Source of the DNA: Bacillota bacterium
Lineage (GTDB): Bacteria; Bacillota; Clostridia; Peptostreptococcales; Acidaminobacteraceae
DNA: 33,612 nucleotides
NCBI GenBank assembly: GCA_020161295.1
Contig: JAIUOA010000023.1
Span: 1-33,612 of the forward strand
Direction: 5' to 3'
Shown here: in pieces, positions 1-9,259 of the stretch
Position numbering within the stretch: the first letter of the stretch is position 1
How the letters are laid out: each line of letters starts with the position of its first letter
Notes under the pieces: generated by a model
What the model was told of the DNA's origin: nothing
Seen by the model: the letters and a program-made list of their open reading frames with translations, nothing else
The model's database searches: none
Program-made: the position numbers and the translations under genes

Positions 1-117
1 CGAATTATTCGACTATGTGAACTGGTATAACAATCACCGGCTACATTCATCGTTAGGATATATGACACCAACAGTTTACAAATATTTACACCTTAAGAAA
101 GTTGTCTAACAAAGTGT
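1..117 (+). mobile_element. Right end of an IS3-family insertion sequence (truncated by window start)
   Basis: The window opens inside the transposase reading frame and runs out through a terminal repeat. Positions 90-117 match, as an inverted repeat, positions 33519-33546 near the other end of the window (24 of 28 bases), which is the pattern expected of the two ends of one IS type. The exact IS tip is uncertain by a few bases, around 115-117. Only the last ~117 bases of this copy are present, so no target duplication can be read. Its orientation is the same as that of the partial copy at the right edge. Confidence 0.82.
2..109 (+). CDS. IS3-family transposase OrfB, C-terminal fragment
   Basis: The frame starting at base 2 reads ELFDYVNWYNNHRLHSSLGY and then ends with TPTVYKYLHLKKVV and a TAA stop. 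The YNxxRxHSSLGYxTP block is the hallmark C-terminus of IS3/IS150-type DDE transposases (rve integrase core, after the catalytic Glu). The 5' part, including the D, D and E residues, lies outside the window. The stop codon sits inside the terminal inverted repeat, as is usual for compact IS elements. It is a partial gene only because the window begins here; nothing indicates that it is broken. Confidence 0.85.
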   Translation, partial: ELFDYVNWYNNHRLHSSLGYMTPTVYKYLHLKKVV

Positions 118-220
118 TGACATTCCACACCATTATCACATGGAATTTGTTACGATAAAGCTAAGATAATAACGCAGCTAAGCTTAGGCGTTAATCGTAA
201 ATAATAATGAAGAAGGTGTA

Positions 221-628
221 ATGATGAAGGACAAGTCGAAAAATACACTTAGTGATCGGGATAATGCCATATTTGATGAAATCATCATGTATTTAAAGCA
301 GAATGCACTGGAAACAGCTGAAAAACTTATCTGTCATACGTTTGAGCTCTATCCACACAGACCCGAGCCTCACAATTTTATGGGCATATTGCTTGAAAAG
401 AAGAGTGATCATGATGAAGCGATGATTCATTTTAGGATCGCACTTGAATTAGAACCCACATATCTCCCAGCACAATATAACCTCATGCATTATGGAACCT
501 TTTATGATAAAGGGCATTGTGCATACCGTGAAGAGGATTGCTCAGAAGATTTTGAAGATGACGATATCTTAGCAAGGGTAGTTTATGGGCAGGATAATAT
601 AGGACATTTGTTCAGGAGGAAGAAATGA
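221..628 (+). CDS. Small TPR-repeat protein, first gene of potassium-uptake operon
   Basis: This 135-residue protein has no signal peptide or membrane segment. Residues ~18-85 form two helix-turn-helix units of TPR type: one around AETAEKLICHTFELYPHRPE-like sequence, then HNFMGILLEKK...DEAMIHFRIALELEP with the usual Gly/Ala/Pro spacing. The C-terminal third is acidic (SEDFEDDD) and then ends in basic RRKK. An AGAAGG ribosome site precedes two ATGs (221 and 224); either could be used. Its stop overlaps the start of the first TrkA-like gene by an ATGA, so it is translationally coupled to the K+ system. I infer a scaffold or regulatory role for the RCK/TrkH complex; the sequence does not say which. 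Confidence 0.75.
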   Translation: MMKDKSKNTLSDRDNAIFDEIIMYLKQNALETAEKLICHTFELYPHRPEPHNFMGILLEKKSDHDEAMIHFRIALELEPTYLPAQYNLMHYGTFYDKGHCAYREEDCSEDFEDDDILARVVYGQDNIGHLFRRKK

Positions 629-1059
629 AAAGTAATGGTTCGAAGTCGAAAGAATACGTCGTTATCGTAGGATGCGGAAGGCTGGGAGCGATGATCGCAA
701 ACGAGCTGTCCGATAAAAGCGTGGATGTACTGATTATAGATCGTGATAAGAATGCTTTTAGAAAGCTCTCTCCCTCCTTTGGTGGATTATCAATGACTGG
801 TGATGGCGCTGATTATAAGGTTTTAAAAGAAGCGAATATAGAACACGCAACATCTGTGATCATGGTAACGAATAATGACAATGTCAATATTCTAATCTCT
901 CAAATGCTTCGTGAGAAGGGCATTAATGGTGAAATCATCATTAGACTATATGATCCGGAGAGAAGGGCAGTATTCGATACAGCGGATGTAGATATCATAA
1001 GTCCGCTCCTTCTGTCATTCGATATGATTAAACAAAAAATGAATGAGGCGATAAAATGA
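625..1059 (+). CDS. TrkA-like K+ channel regulatory subunit, RCK_N domain only
   Basis: This 144-residue protein is a single Rossmann (RCK_N/TrkA-N) domain. The dinucleotide loop is intact as GCGRLG near residues 17-22, followed by an acidic residue at the end of strand 2 (VLIIDRD), which in this family contacts the ribose of NAD(H) or ATP. The block VIMVTNNDNVNILISQ is typical of TrkA/KtrA. No RCK_C domain follows, making it shorter than KtrA (~220 residues). It overlaps the upstream TPR gene and the downstream RCK gene (ATGATG overlap at 1056-1059). The probable role is a cytosolic ring subunit gating the TrkH-type channel encoded by the fourth gene, working with the following RCK protein. 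Confidence 0.9.
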   Translation: MKSNGSKSKEYVVIVGCGRLGAMIANELSDKSVDVLIIDRDKNAFRKLSPSFGGLSMTGDGADYKVLKEANIEHATSVIMVTNNDNVNILISQMLREKGINGEIIIRLYDPERRAVFDTADVDIISPLLLSFDMIKQKMNEAIK

Positions 1060-1733
1060 TGAAAAGAGCGAAACGTGCACTGATAATTGGTAGCTTTAAT
1101 AGAGGAAGGGTACTAGCCAGTGCTCTTATGAAAAGTGGTTACAAGGTTACCATTATTTATAATCAACTGGAAAAATGCAAAATATTATCTGAAATAGAAG
1201 GTTTGACGGTCATCCATGGTGATGAATCGAAACCTTATATCTTAGAGGATGCTGATGCCTATAATGCAGACCTGGTGGTTGCATTGTCACAAAAGGATGA
1301 GGACAACTTGATCATCAGTGAGCTATGTAAGAAGAAGTTTAATGTGAAAAAAACCATCGCCGTTTTAAATGATCCCTGCAAGACAGAGCTATTTTATAAA
1401 ATGGGCGTCGACAGCGTCGTTTGTGATGTGAATGCTATTACAAATTTGATTGAACAACAAGTACTTTATGATGGAATCGTTAAAAATATTCCGACAGGAG
1501 ATGGACGAATCAATATTAGTGAGTTACCGATTTTAAGCGGGTATACCTCTGTGGGGAAAAAGCTCTGGGAGATGAGGCTGCCGAAAGAGGCCATCATCGC
1601 TTGTATCATCAGGGGAGAGCAGATTATCATTCCTCGAGGAGATTCTAGGATTGAAATAGGTGATAAGCTCATCGTAATCGCGACAGTTCAAGATGAAATG
1701 GCAGCCATCAAGGAGTTGACAGGGACATTATGA
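1056..1733 (+). CDS. TrkA/KtrA-like K+ uptake subunit, RCK_N plus RCK_C, degenerate nucleotide loop
   Basis: This 225-residue protein has an RCK_N Rossmann fold (residues ~6-130) and an RCK_C domain (~150-225; ...AIIACIIRGEQIIIPRGDSRIEIGDKLIVIA is typical, here abbreviated). The glycine loop reads GSFNRG instead of GxGxxG, and the acidic residue expected after strand 2 is missing (VTIIYNQ). Nucleotide binding is therefore probably weak or changed. The preceding gene has the intact loop but no RCK_C, so the two look complementary: one nucleotide-binding subunit, one RCK_C-bearing subunit. RCK_C domains of Firmicute KtrA/KtrC can bind c-di-AMP; that is family knowledge, not visible here. Start and stop overlap both neighbours by 4 bases. 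Confidence 0.9.
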   Translation: MMKRAKRALIIGSFNRGRVLASALMKSGYKVTIIYNQLEKCKILSEIEGLTVIHGDESKPYILEDADAYNADLVVALSQKDEDNLIISELCKKKFNVKKTIAVLNDPCKTELFYKMGVDSVVCDVNAITNLIEQQVLYDGIVKNIPTGDGRINISELPILSGYTSVGKKLWEMRLPKEAIIACIIRGEQIIIPRGDSRIEIGDKLIVIATVQDEMAAIKELTGTL

Positions 1734-3205
1734 AAAAACTAAGACAGTTTCTCGTAAATCGTAGTAATCTAGGCAAACTGATCATGATAGTGGGATTATT
1801 AGTGATGGTGCCTATTTTAGTAGTACCATTTTACCCAGAAGAAGTCATTTATATTCCTTATTTCTTAGCACCAGGGTTTTTCTCCATCTTGATAGGTGGC
1901 TTACTGATCGTACTCGTTAAGAAGACTGAAATCGAATCAAGTTTTCAAAAATTGATGGCGTATAGCCACCTAATTGTATTAAGTGCTTGGATCTACGGAT
2001 TTATCATGGGAGCAATCCCCTTTTATATCTCTGGAATACTGACGTTTCCTCAAGCCCTCTTCGAGTCAGTAAGTGGATGGACAACTACGGGACTTTCTGT
2101 GGTTGATGTTAGCCAGACGCCACAAATCTACTTATTTCACAGAAGCTTTATGCAGTTCTGTGGAGGGGTGGGATTCGTCATGGTAATGATCATGTTTATT
2201 CAGGGCAAATATGCCATGAGTTTGTTTAGTGCGGAAGGGCATCCCGATAAGCTGATGCCGAACCTGAAACACACGGCGCGTACCATTATATGGATGTTTA
2301 TCGTGCTATTGGTCATCGGAGTAGGCATGTATTCGGTATTTGACATGCCAATGTTCGATGGGTTTGTCCACGCCATGTCAGCACTTTCCACAGGTGGATT
2401 TTCGAACAAGGTGGATAGTATAGGTGCCTATAATAGCATCGGTATTGAAGCGGTTACTATTCTATTGATGCTTGTGGGCACGATGAATTTTGCCGTTTTA
2501 CTCCTTATCATGAAAGGAGATTTCAAACGCGTCGCTCAGGTAAGCGAAGTGAAGCTGCTGACATTCTTAACGGTAGCTTTCACTGCGATTATAGGAGGTG
2601 CATTATTTTTAGAGGTTTATCCAAAACTCGATTATAGTCTAAGGGTTGCCCTATTTAATGTGGTTTCAGCGATTTCGACCACAGGTTATTCCACCGTCTA
2701 TTATAATGACTGGCCAGAGTATGCAATAGGACTGTTGATCATTCTGATGCTAATCGGTGGTGGGATTGGCTCCACAGCTGGTGGATTAAAGCTATCACGA
2801 GTGGTTGTATTGCTGAAGGTAGCGTTTGATAATTTTATTAAACGCATTAGCCCATCACGTAAAATTAGGACGTTATTCATTACGAAGGCGCAAGGAAAGA
2901 CCGTGATTGATCAGGATTTGATGGAGGATACAGGAAGCTTCTTTTTTCTCTACATGATGATTTTTTTCTTTGGTACGTTAGCCATTTCCTATACATCAGG
3001 CTTCGGTCTGCTGGAATCGATGTTTGATTTCTCCTCAGCACTTGGTACAGTTGGACTTTCGGTCGGGATAGCAACTGCATCGGCAACCCCACCAACACTT
3101 TTCGTGCTTATGGCGGGTATGATATTAGGTCGATTAGAGATTTTTATCGTGCTAGTAGGGATCTACTCGGCGTTCAAATTGATTAAAGTGTCCGTCTTCA
3201 AATAA
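1730..3205 (+). CDS. TrkH/KtrB-family potassium uptake membrane subunit
   Basis: This 491-residue polytopic membrane protein is made of four membrane-pore-membrane repeats. The four selectivity-filter loops are readable, each with the expected Gly: TTTGLS (~residues 120-125), STGGFS, STTGYS and GTVGLSVG. A Gly in all four filters is typical of K+-selective KtrB/TrkH channels. A long glycine-rich helix (IGGGIGSTAGGLKLSR) matches the intramembrane gating region of the family. It imports K+ across the cytoplasmic membrane under control of the RCK proteins encoded immediately upstream, with which its start overlaps. A terminator follows at 3218. I do not assign trkH or ktrB because the set is divided unusually. 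Confidence 0.93.
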   Translation: MKKLRQFLVNRSNLGKLIMIVGLLVMVPILVVPFYPEEVIYIPYFLAPGFFSILIGGLLIVLVKKTEIESSFQKLMAYSHLIVLSAWIYGFIMGAIPFYISGILTFPQALFESVSGWTTTGLSVVDVSQTPQIYLFHRSFMQFCGGVGFVMVMIMFIQGKYAMSLFSAEGHPDKLMPNLKHTARTIIWMFIVLLVIGVGMYSVFDMPMFDGFVHAMSALSTGGFSNKVDSIGAYNSIGIEAVTILLMLVGTMNFAVLLLIMKGDFKRVAQVSEVKLLTFLTVAFTAIIGGALFLEVYPKLDYSLRVALFNVVSAISTTGYSTVYYNDWPEYAIGLLIILMLIGGGIGSTAGGLKLSRVVVLLKVAFDNFIKRISPSRKIRTLFITKAQGKTVIDQDLMEDTGSFFFLYMMIFFFGTLAISYTSGFGLLESMFDFSSALGTVGLSVGIATASATPPTLFVLMAGMILGRLEIFIVLVGIYSAFKLIKVSVFK

Positions 3206-3217
3206 GTAACGTGAATG

Positions 3218-3249
3218 AACGTCTGTCTCAATTGGGGCAGACGTTTTTA
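3218..3249 (+). terminator. Rho-independent terminator of the potassium operon
   Basis: AACGTCTG (3218-3225) pairs with CAGACGTT (3238-3245) and is followed by a T run. It lies 12 bases after the TrkH-type stop codon. Confidence 0.85.
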
Positions 3250-3347
3250 GTTTGCTATGCACTTTATGATAATCCTATGTTTTCTTAAGAGATTTTTAAT
3301 AGTTGAGGTTTAGAATGGGCGTAGAAAATTAAAGTTGGGGTGATACC

Positions 3348-4067
3348 ATGTTGAATATCAAACAAGTCACAAAGGTGTATAGCAACCAGAAGAAAGCGGT
3401 GGATGCGCTGGATCTGGAAATTAAACAGGGAGAAATCTTCGGGTTTATCGGACCGAATGGCGCTGGAAAAACCACCACGCTAAAGATGATTACAGGCATC
3501 ATTGCGCCTACATCAGGTGAGATAACCATCGATGGTCACAGCATCCGAACCGACGCTGTCGCTGCGAAAAGAAGCTTTACGTTCGTACCAGACCATCCAG
3601 AAATTTATGATGCCATTAAGGGCATCGATTATTTGAACTTCATCGCAGACATGTACGATGTGTCTAAGGAAGTGAGAAAAGAGCGTATCGAGAAATTTAC
3701 TAAGCAGTTTCAGATCGATGATGCATTAACACAGCCGGTGAACAGCTATTCGCACGGGATGCGCCAAAAGCTCATGATCTGCGGGGCATTGTTACCAAAG
3801 CCCAAAATGTTTATCCTCGATGAACCACACGTAGGACTCGACCCGCATTCTGCTAAGGTGCTGAAGGATTTGATGAAGGAGCACTGTGAAGAAGGGGGAA
3901 CCGTTCTGTTTTCATCACACGTTTTAGAGGTTGTGGAGAATTTATGTGACCGTGTGGCGATTATCCATAAGGGAAAACTCATCGCGCTTGGAACACCGGA
4001 GGAGATTAAGCAGGACCGTACGGTGACGTTAGAAGACATTTTCTTGGAGATGACGAAGGATGAATAA
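3348..4067 (+). CDS. ABC transporter ATP-binding protein (YthP-like exporter ATPase)
   Basis: This 239-residue nucleotide-binding domain has Walker A GPNGAGKT (~37-44), a variant signature YSHGMRQK in place of LSGGQ, Walker B FILDEPHVGLDP and the switch His in SSHVLEVVE. Order and length fit ATPases of ABC-2 type exporters. A GGGGTGAT ribosome site lies upstream of the ATG. The permease gene starts 8 bases before this gene stops, so the two form one exporter unit. It resembles the Bacillus YthP/EcsA group (from recall). The substrate is unknown; nothing nearby identifies one. Confidence 0.93.
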   Translation: MLNIKQVTKVYSNQKKAVDALDLEIKQGEIFGFIGPNGAGKTTTLKMITGIIAPTSGEITIDGHSIRTDAVAAKRSFTFVPDHPEIYDAIKGIDYLNFIADMYDVSKEVRKERIEKFTKQFQIDDALTQPVNSYSHGMRQKLMICGALLPKPKMFILDEPHVGLDPHSAKVLKDLMKEHCEEGGTVLFSSHVLEVVENLCDRVAIIHKGKLIALGTPEEIKQDRTVTLEDIFLEMTKDE

Positions 4068-5658
4068 GCTGTGGGCACTGACGAAAATTCAACTAAAGGA
4101 CTTCACAAGTCGCTATACGCAGCAGCTTAACATTAAGAGCAAGCTGCTAAATCGACTGATGATCGTGCTGCCGCTGTTTATTCTATTTCCTGCGATAGAA
4201 ATCGTACGGCAGATGTATTTGTCCTTCGCCATGATCGGGTTTCCTGAACTGACCATGACGTATATGTATGTGGCGACGACCATGATTCTCTTTTTTATGG
4301 CGATTCCGCTGGTGGTTTCCGTATTCTTTTATTCGAAGGATTTGACGTTTATCGCCACACTTCCTGTTAAGGAAGATACCGTGGTGTTTTCTAAGCTCGC
4401 TTCGGTGTATGTTTATTTAGTCGCCTTGGCAGCGGCATTGTTTGGTTCCAGCGTGGGCTTTTATGCATTAGCAGATGGGCTGAAGCTCGCGCCACTTCTT
4501 TTAGGACTCCTGGCAACCTTGTTCACACCACTCATGCCGCTGATTTTCGCGACACTGGTGATCGTGCCGTTTATGACGTTTATCGGCGGTCGTAAGAATC
4601 GTAATCTCATGGTCATCGTGGGAAACATCGTGCTTTTAGCAGTCATCATCGTCATGCAGCTACTGTTTACGCGTATCAGTATGGATCCCGCTTCGCTTCA
4701 GAAGTACCTGTCGAGCAGTGATGGACTCATGGCGCTCATCGGACATCGATTCCCGCCAAGCGTATGGCTTACGAAGATGGTGCTGGGTTCTGTGATGGAA
4801 ACGGTGTACTATATTCTTCTTAACCTTGCATTTGTGGTGGTGCTGAAGTTTACAGCGGGTCACCTATATAAAGGGGCTATGACGAAGTATAACCAGCAAA
4901 GCAGTAACGGGAAAAAGGGAAAGATAGCGTATAAAACCCGTTCAAAGCGCCTATTATTAATCCAAAGACATATCGGAATCATCGTCCATAACCCGACGTT
5001 TTTACTGAATACGGTCATGACGATTTTTATACCGATTTTACTGTTCGGCATCTATGCGGCGATGGGACTTATGAGTCTGGAGACGTTTAAGGATCCGATG
5101 TTTAAGCCGTTCGGCATCTACATCTTCGCTGGGATTATCAGCGCACCGAGCCTTATGGGTAGCTTATCGGCCACAGTGATCACGCGTGAAGGAAAGACAT
5201 TTTGGGAAACGCGGGTTTTACCGGTTTCCATCAAAGAAAATATTTTAACGCGTATCCTTTCAAGTGTGATCATCAATACATTTGCGACGGTGATTCTAGC
5301 GGCGGCATCGTTCTGGATATTACCACTCACACCGCTGGAAATCGTGTTAGCACTGGCGTTTAGTATGGCAGCAAATCTCGCGTTTAGTACATTAGATATC
5401 ATCGTGAACATCTTAAGGCCCTTTATTAACTGGTCGAACCCGACAGCGGCGATTAAGAATAACATGAATATCATGATCGCCCTGTTGTTTAGAGTCGTAT
5501 TAGGCGGATTAGGGTATCTGATGGTCAAGCTTTTACCTGATGTGGGCGGCGCCTATATGGTGGCACTTTTCACCGTTCTCATGACCATCGTTTATTTCGT
5601 GGCGCATGCGCTGGTAAATGGAAGGTTCAGAATCAAGTTTATAGAGATGGATGTGTAA
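4060..5658 (+). CDS. ABC-2 type transporter permease (YthQ-like, PF16949 type)
   Basis: This 532-residue membrane protein has about 12 hydrophobic segments, with a cytosolic basic loop (GKKGKIAYKTRSKRLLLIQRH, shortened here) in the middle, the layout of the large single-chain permeases paired with YthP-type ATPases. Its start overlaps the ATPase gene by 8 bases. A converging terminator follows within 50 bases. The family assignment rests on length, topology and pairing rather than on a sharp motif. Role: the membrane channel of an ATP-driven exporter or membrane-stress transporter of unknown substrate. Confidence 0.85.
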   Translation: MNKLWALTKIQLKDFTSRYTQQLNIKSKLLNRLMIVLPLFILFPAIEIVRQMYLSFAMIGFPELTMTYMYVATTMILFFMAIPLVVSVFFYSKDLTFIATLPVKEDTVVFSKLASVYVYLVALAAALFGSSVGFYALADGLKLAPLLLGLLATLFTPLMPLIFATLVIVPFMTFIGGRKNRNLMVIVGNIVLLAVIIVMQLLFTRISMDPASLQKYLSSSDGLMALIGHRFPPSVWLTKMVLGSVMETVYYILLNLAFVVVLKFTAGHLYKGAMTKYNQQSSNGKKGKIAYKTRSKRLLLIQRHIGIIVHNPTFLLNTVMTIFIPILLFGIYAAMGLMSLETFKDPMFKPFGIYIFAGIISAPSLMGSLSATVITREGKTFWETRVLPVSIKENILTRILSSVIINTFATVILAAASFWILPLTPLEIVLALAFSMAANLAFSTLDIIVNILRPFINWSNPTAAIKNNMNIMIALLFRVVLGGLGYLMVKLLPDVGGAYMVALFTVLMTIVYFVAHALVNGRFRIKFIEMDV

Positions 5659-5705
5659 TGAATCAATCAATTAATATTAAATAAGAAATAATTCAAAAAA
5701 TAGAG

Positions 5706-5750
5706 AAGCGTGTCTTATCCAACCGGATATAGACACGCTTTGATTTTTTT
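5706..5750. terminator. Bidirectional terminator between ABC exporter and GGDEF gene
   Basis: AAGCGTGTCT (5706-5715) pairs with AGACACGCTT (5731-5740), and the stem continues inward as TATCC/GGATA. A T run follows on the + strand (5744-5750) and an A run lies before it on that strand (5695-5700), so it can serve both converging genes. Confidence 0.88.
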
Positions 5751-5784
5751 GGTAGGAAGGGTGACTTCTGTTTGGTGACTTCGG

Positions 5785-6855
5785 TTAATCGTTATAGAAT
5801 GTGATTCTATTTTTACCAGCATGCTTCGAGGCATAGAGTGCGCGGTCTGCATCGCGCATGATATCATCGAAACACGTATGCTCAGGCTGGTTCGTGGCGA
5901 CACCTAGACTGATGGTAAACTTTATGATGCCTTGGTCTGTTTCGATCTGCATGGCTTCCAGACCATGGCGAATGCTTTCGGCGAGCTCTAAAACGAGATC
6001 CTTACGACGGTTTTCGATGAGCAGTGCAAACTCTTCGCCACCATATCGAGAGAACAGCATGTCCTCATCGATGGTCATCTTAATGCGCATGGCGAGCTGT
6101 TTAAGCACCATGTCTCCGATGGGATGGCCAAAAGTGTCGTTAATATTTTTAAAGTCATCCACATCCATGATGATGGCATGAAGTCTTTCTGGTTTTGACA
6201 GGTAAGCTGGGTAAACCTTATCGCCATATGCGTTAAAGTAGCCGCGATTATGAATCCCGATCAGGGCATCAAAATCTGCCATATAAGATAGGGCTTGTTC
6301 TTTAAGTGAGAGCTGTATGGAGTAATGGTAAAGCAGTAAGCTCAGTGCGCCAAAGGTGGAAATCAGACTAAGATTATGGAAAAGGTTGTTCACTTGGTCT
6401 GTTACGGGTATGAGAGGCACAGTAAAATGACTGAGCTCACAGATGAAAAAGCTGAGAGTGATGACGACACTAAAGAAAAGGGTAAAAATGCGATCGGAGG
6501 TATACTTCATGTCATTGATCAAGTAGAGCACCACCACCAGTGCGATGAGCTGATAATGAAAGCCCGTTTCATGAGTAAAATTCACATTGGTTTGCATCAC
6601 CACTAATGTGATGGAGGAAACCATCGCCACGAATTTAGAGAGTAATTCTTTCTTATGAAAGTTTAACCGAAGCGCAAGCATAAAAGGAAAAATGCCCATG
6701 AACTGAATAACGGCTGCTTGGGTAAAGCCCATAAAAGCGAATATAATAGTAAAAATTAGCACGACAGCCATGGATAGGTGGATATAGATAGCAAATAAAC
6801 GCTCTCTGGCGCCTTGGTTCGGCATTTTGCCTTGATTATGAAAAGGAATGTTCAT
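5785..6855 (-). CDS. Membrane-bound GGDEF protein, probable diguanylate cyclase
   Basis: The 356-residue product has about six membrane helices in residues ~20-180 and a GGDEF domain from ~195 to the end. The active-site motif is GGEEF (residues 272-276), preceded by IMDVDDFKNINDTFGH (metal and substrate residues intact), so c-di-GMP synthesis is likely. The allosteric I-site RxxD before the motif is absent (ED-M-LFSRY), suggesting no product inhibition. I place the start at the ATG at 6855 because GAGG (6861-6864 on the minus strand) sits 5 bases upstream; an in-frame GTG at 6861 overlaps that site. The sensor part is not a MASE type I can name. It converges on the ABC exporter. Confidence 0.9.
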   Translation of the reverse strand: MNIPFHNQGKMPNQGARERLFAIYIHLSMAVVLIFTIIFAFMGFTQAAVIQFMGIFPFMLALRLNFHKKELLSKFVAMVSSITLVVMQTNVNFTHETGFHYQLIALVVVLYLINDMKYTSDRIFTLFFSVVITLSFFICELSHFTVPLIPVTDQVNNLFHNLSLISTFGALSLLLYHYSIQLSLKEQALSYMADFDALIGIHNRGYFNAYGDKVYPAYLSKPERLHAIIMDVDDFKNINDTFGHPIGDMVLKQLAMRIKMTIDEDMLFSRYGGEEFALLIENRRKDLVLELAESIRHGLEAMQIETDQGIIKFTISLGVATNQPEHTCFDDIMRDADRALYASKHAGKNRITFYND

Positions 6856-7005
6856 CAGCACCTCAAAAGGATCACATCATCAAAAGGTATGGCAGAATAA
6901 AATATCTTTTTAAGTATAGCATAAAATAAGTTTGTGAAAAATATAATTTATTTTATATATCCACTACTGTTAAAAAAACAACATTTAGAAACCCCCTCAA
7001 TAACA

Positions 7006-7034
7006 TAGACACTCCAAAAAATTAGGAGTATAAT
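7006..7034 (+). promoter_or_regulatory. Sigma-70/SigA-type promoter for the first chemoreceptor
   Basis: TAGACA (7006-7011), a 17-base spacer, then a perfect TATAAT (7029-7034). It lies 49 bases before the start codon of the chemoreceptor. The rest of the 6862-7082 gap is AT-rich and shows nothing else I can support. Confidence 0.75.
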
Positions 7035-7082
7035 GTTAAAAACGTAACCCTTTTATGTGAAGGGACATCTATGAGGTGACCA

Positions 7083-9086
7083 ATGAAGAGTGGATTGACG
7101 AGAAAAATAACCATCATTATTGCCCTATTCGCCGTACTAATTAGTGTAATCGTCGGCGGATTATCATTAGTATTTAGCCGAACTGCCATGATTGAAGAAG
7201 CCGAAAAAAGCTTACATGGATTAACCACAGTCGGCTCAGAAAAAATCACATTGACCGTCGATAACCGTTTAGAACTTTTAAAGGAAATCGCGAACCGATC
7301 ACAGCTGCAATCCATGAACTATAATCTTCAACATGCTTCTCTGAAAAACGATGTGGAGCGCCTCGGCTATTTGGACATGGCCATCGTTAATACTTCGGGA
7401 CAAGCGAAGTACATTTTAGAAGGCTCTAATGCGGACCTGAGCGATCGCGCGTATATCACTAAAGCGCTTGCAGGGGAAGCAAACGTTTCGGATGTTATCA
7501 TCAGTAAAGTGACGGGCCAGGCTGTTCTTATGTATGCCGTACCGATTTTAAAGGACGATCAGGTAGTCGGTGTTTTGATTGCACGACGTGATGGTAACGC
7601 GTTATCTGAAATTACGGATCAGCTAGGGTTTGGAAAAGAAGGGTACGCTTACATGATCAACACTGAAGGTGTAACCGTGGCTCACCCTGACCGTGAACTC
7701 GTTATGAGTCAGTTTCAACCAATCGTCGCCGCTGAAACGGATAAGACCTATGAAGATGTGGCAAAAGTATTTGAGAACGTACTCGCCAAACAGTCTGGAA
7801 GTGGCAGTTATAATTATAAAGGGAAAACGATTTATTATGCTTTCGAGCCTGTTGTAGGGACACCCTGGTATGTGATTAGCACAGCACCGAGCTCTGAAGT
7901 GCTTAAAGGCGTTAACCTACTAGGTAACACGCTTGTCATCATCGTCATCGCAGTGGTGGCACTTGCCATGTTAGGTGCAGTGGTACTATCGAGATCCATC
8001 GCCAAACCAATCGTTAAGCTAACCACTTTGGTGGAAAAACAAGCATCGCTGAATTTCAGCAAACAGGCGGATTCAGCAGTGGCTTCACTTGAAAAACGCC
8101 AGGATGAAATCGGATTTATGGCGAAGGCTCTAAATCAAATGGAAGATAACGTTAGAGAGCTTCTGGTCAGTGTTTCCAGCACCGCAGAGCAAGTATCGGC
8201 AACATCCGAGGAGCTTACAGCGACTTCTCAGCAATCGGCGACGGCTTCTGGTGAAGTGGCACAGACCGTTAATGATATCGCTAAGGGTGCAAGCGACCAA
8301 GCAAGCAACACCCAAGATGCCATGAATGTGCTGCAAAAGCTTAGTGATGAAATCGAAAATAACCAAAAGCGTACTAAAGACCTTTCCGTCTCTTCAGAGG
8401 AAATCGGCAAGCTCGTAGGTGATGGTCTAAAAGTGGTTGAAAACCTGGCGAAAAAGGCCGTTCAAAATGCAAGCGCCTCCTCGACAGCATATGAGAGTAT
8501 TCAAAAGACAAATGAAAGCACGGTTAAAATCGGAGAAGCAAGCAGTTTGATTTCATCAATTTCTGATCAAACCAATCTGCTGGCACTTAATGCTTCCATC
8601 GAGGCAGCTCGTGCAGGTGAGCATGGTAGAGGCTTCGCGGTTGTAGCTGACGAAATCCGTAAGCTTGCTGAAATGTCTAGAAACACTACAACGACTATCG
8701 ATGAGATGGTGGACCGACTTAGAGCGGATGCAGAAATGGCAGTGAATAAAATGAAAGAGTCCAGTGAAATCGTCAAGGAGCAAGAGACAAGCGTCAAGCT
8801 CACACGTCAGACGTTTGACGGTATCACAGAGGCTATCGAAAAATCAGAGAAGCTTGTTCATTTAATCGAAACCTCCAGTAAAAAGATGGAAGAGAATAAA
8901 TCAGAGGTTCTGGAAAATATCGAAAGACTGGCATCAGTAGCAGAAGAAAACGCTGCTGCCACTGAAGAGGCTTCGGCAGCCATCGAAGAGCAGTCAGCTT
9001 CTGCAGAAGAAATCGCGAACGCGAGCGAGGACTTATCTGAAATGGCCCAGACGCTTCAAGCCCTGATTAGGAAGTTCACGGTATAA
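7083..9086 (+). CDS. Methyl-accepting chemotaxis protein, double-Cache sensor
   Basis: This 667-residue transmembrane receptor has TM1 at ~8-30, a large extracellular domain (~35-275) with dCache features ([18 protein letters not shown]; then [12 protein letters not shown]), TM2 at ~282-305, HAMP, and a long cytoplasmic coiled coil. The signalling tip reads [20 protein letters not shown], with N-A-S replacing the usual N-A-A. It relays ligand occupancy to CheA/CheW. No C-terminal CheR-binding pentapeptide is seen. Cache domains of this type commonly bind amino acids or carboxylates; the ligand here is unknown. It has its own promoter at 7006 and terminator at 9189, so it is probably monocistronic. 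Confidence 0.95.
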   Translation: MKSGLTRKITIIIALFAVLISVIVGGLSLVFSRTAMIEEAEKSLHGLTTVGSEKITLTVDNRLELLKEIANRSQLQSMNYNLQHASLKNDVERLGYLDMAIVNTSGQAKYILEGSNADLSDRAYITKALAGEANVSDVIISKVTGQAVLMYAVPILKDDQVVGVLIARRDGNALSEITDQLGFGKEGYAYMINTEGVTVAHPDRELVMSQFQPIVAAETDKTYEDVAKVFENVLAKQSGSGSYNYKGKTIYYAFEPVVGTPWYVISTAPSSEVLKGVNLLGNTLVIIVIAVVALAMLGAVVLSRSIAKPIVKLTTLVEKQASLNFSKQADSAVASLEKRQDEIGFMAKALNQMEDNVRELLVSVSSTAEQVSATSEELTATSQQSATASGEVAQTVNDIAKGASDQASNTQDAMNVLQKLSDEIENNQKRTKDLSVSSEEIGKLVGDGLKVVENLAKKAVQNASASSTAYESIQKTNESTVKIGEASSLISSISDQTNLLALNASIEAARAGEHGRGFAVVADEIRKLAEMSRNTTTTIDEMVDRLRADAEMAVNKMKESSEIVKEQETSVKLTRQTFDGITEAIEKSEKLVHLIETSSKKMEENKSEVLENIERLASVAEENAAATEEASAAIEEQSASAEEIANASEDLSEMAQTLQALIRKFTV

Positions 9087-9188
9087 GCAGTGATTTTCTA
9101 AAAATGCCACACGTTGCACAAAAAATGAACAAAATTTCATGATAAATTTCAATTATAATTTTACAAAAAGGTAATTTATGCTATGCTT

Positions 9189-9232
9189 AAAGGACTAAAA
9201 TATGACTGTGGTCGTACTTTAGTCCTTTTTTT
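9189..9232 (+). terminator. Rho-independent terminator after the first chemoreceptor
   Basis: AAAGGACTAAA (9189-9199) pairs with TTTAGTCCTTT (9218-9228), ending in a T run to 9232. It lies only 28 bases before the next start codon. A possible promoter (TTTACA 9160-9165, 16-base spacer, TATGCT 9182-9187) would start transcription inside the hairpin and so escape it. Confidence 0.83.
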
Positions 9233-9259
9233 GTGAACAATAATTTCATGGGGGTACTT

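Noticed and set aside
117..146. TTGACA at the IS end as an outward promoter for the potassium operon, with ATTCCA/TGGAAT inverted repeat as operator
   Set aside because: The -35 is perfect but no acceptable -10 lies 16-18 bases downstream, and the inverted repeat is only 6 bases per arm.
6855..6861. GTG at 6861 as start of the membrane GGDEF gene
   Set aside because: It overlaps the ribosome site; the ATG at 6855 is correctly spaced.
8130..8803. Several open frames on the minus strand under the first chemoreceptor, and similar ones under the other receptors and SelO
   Set aside because: They are shadows of highly biased coding sequence, lacking ribosome sites and recognisable protein features.
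9233..9259. Nine-residue N-terminal extension of the second chemoreceptor
   Set aside because: It lies in the terminator tail without a ribosome site, while GGGGG is correctly spaced before ATG 9260.
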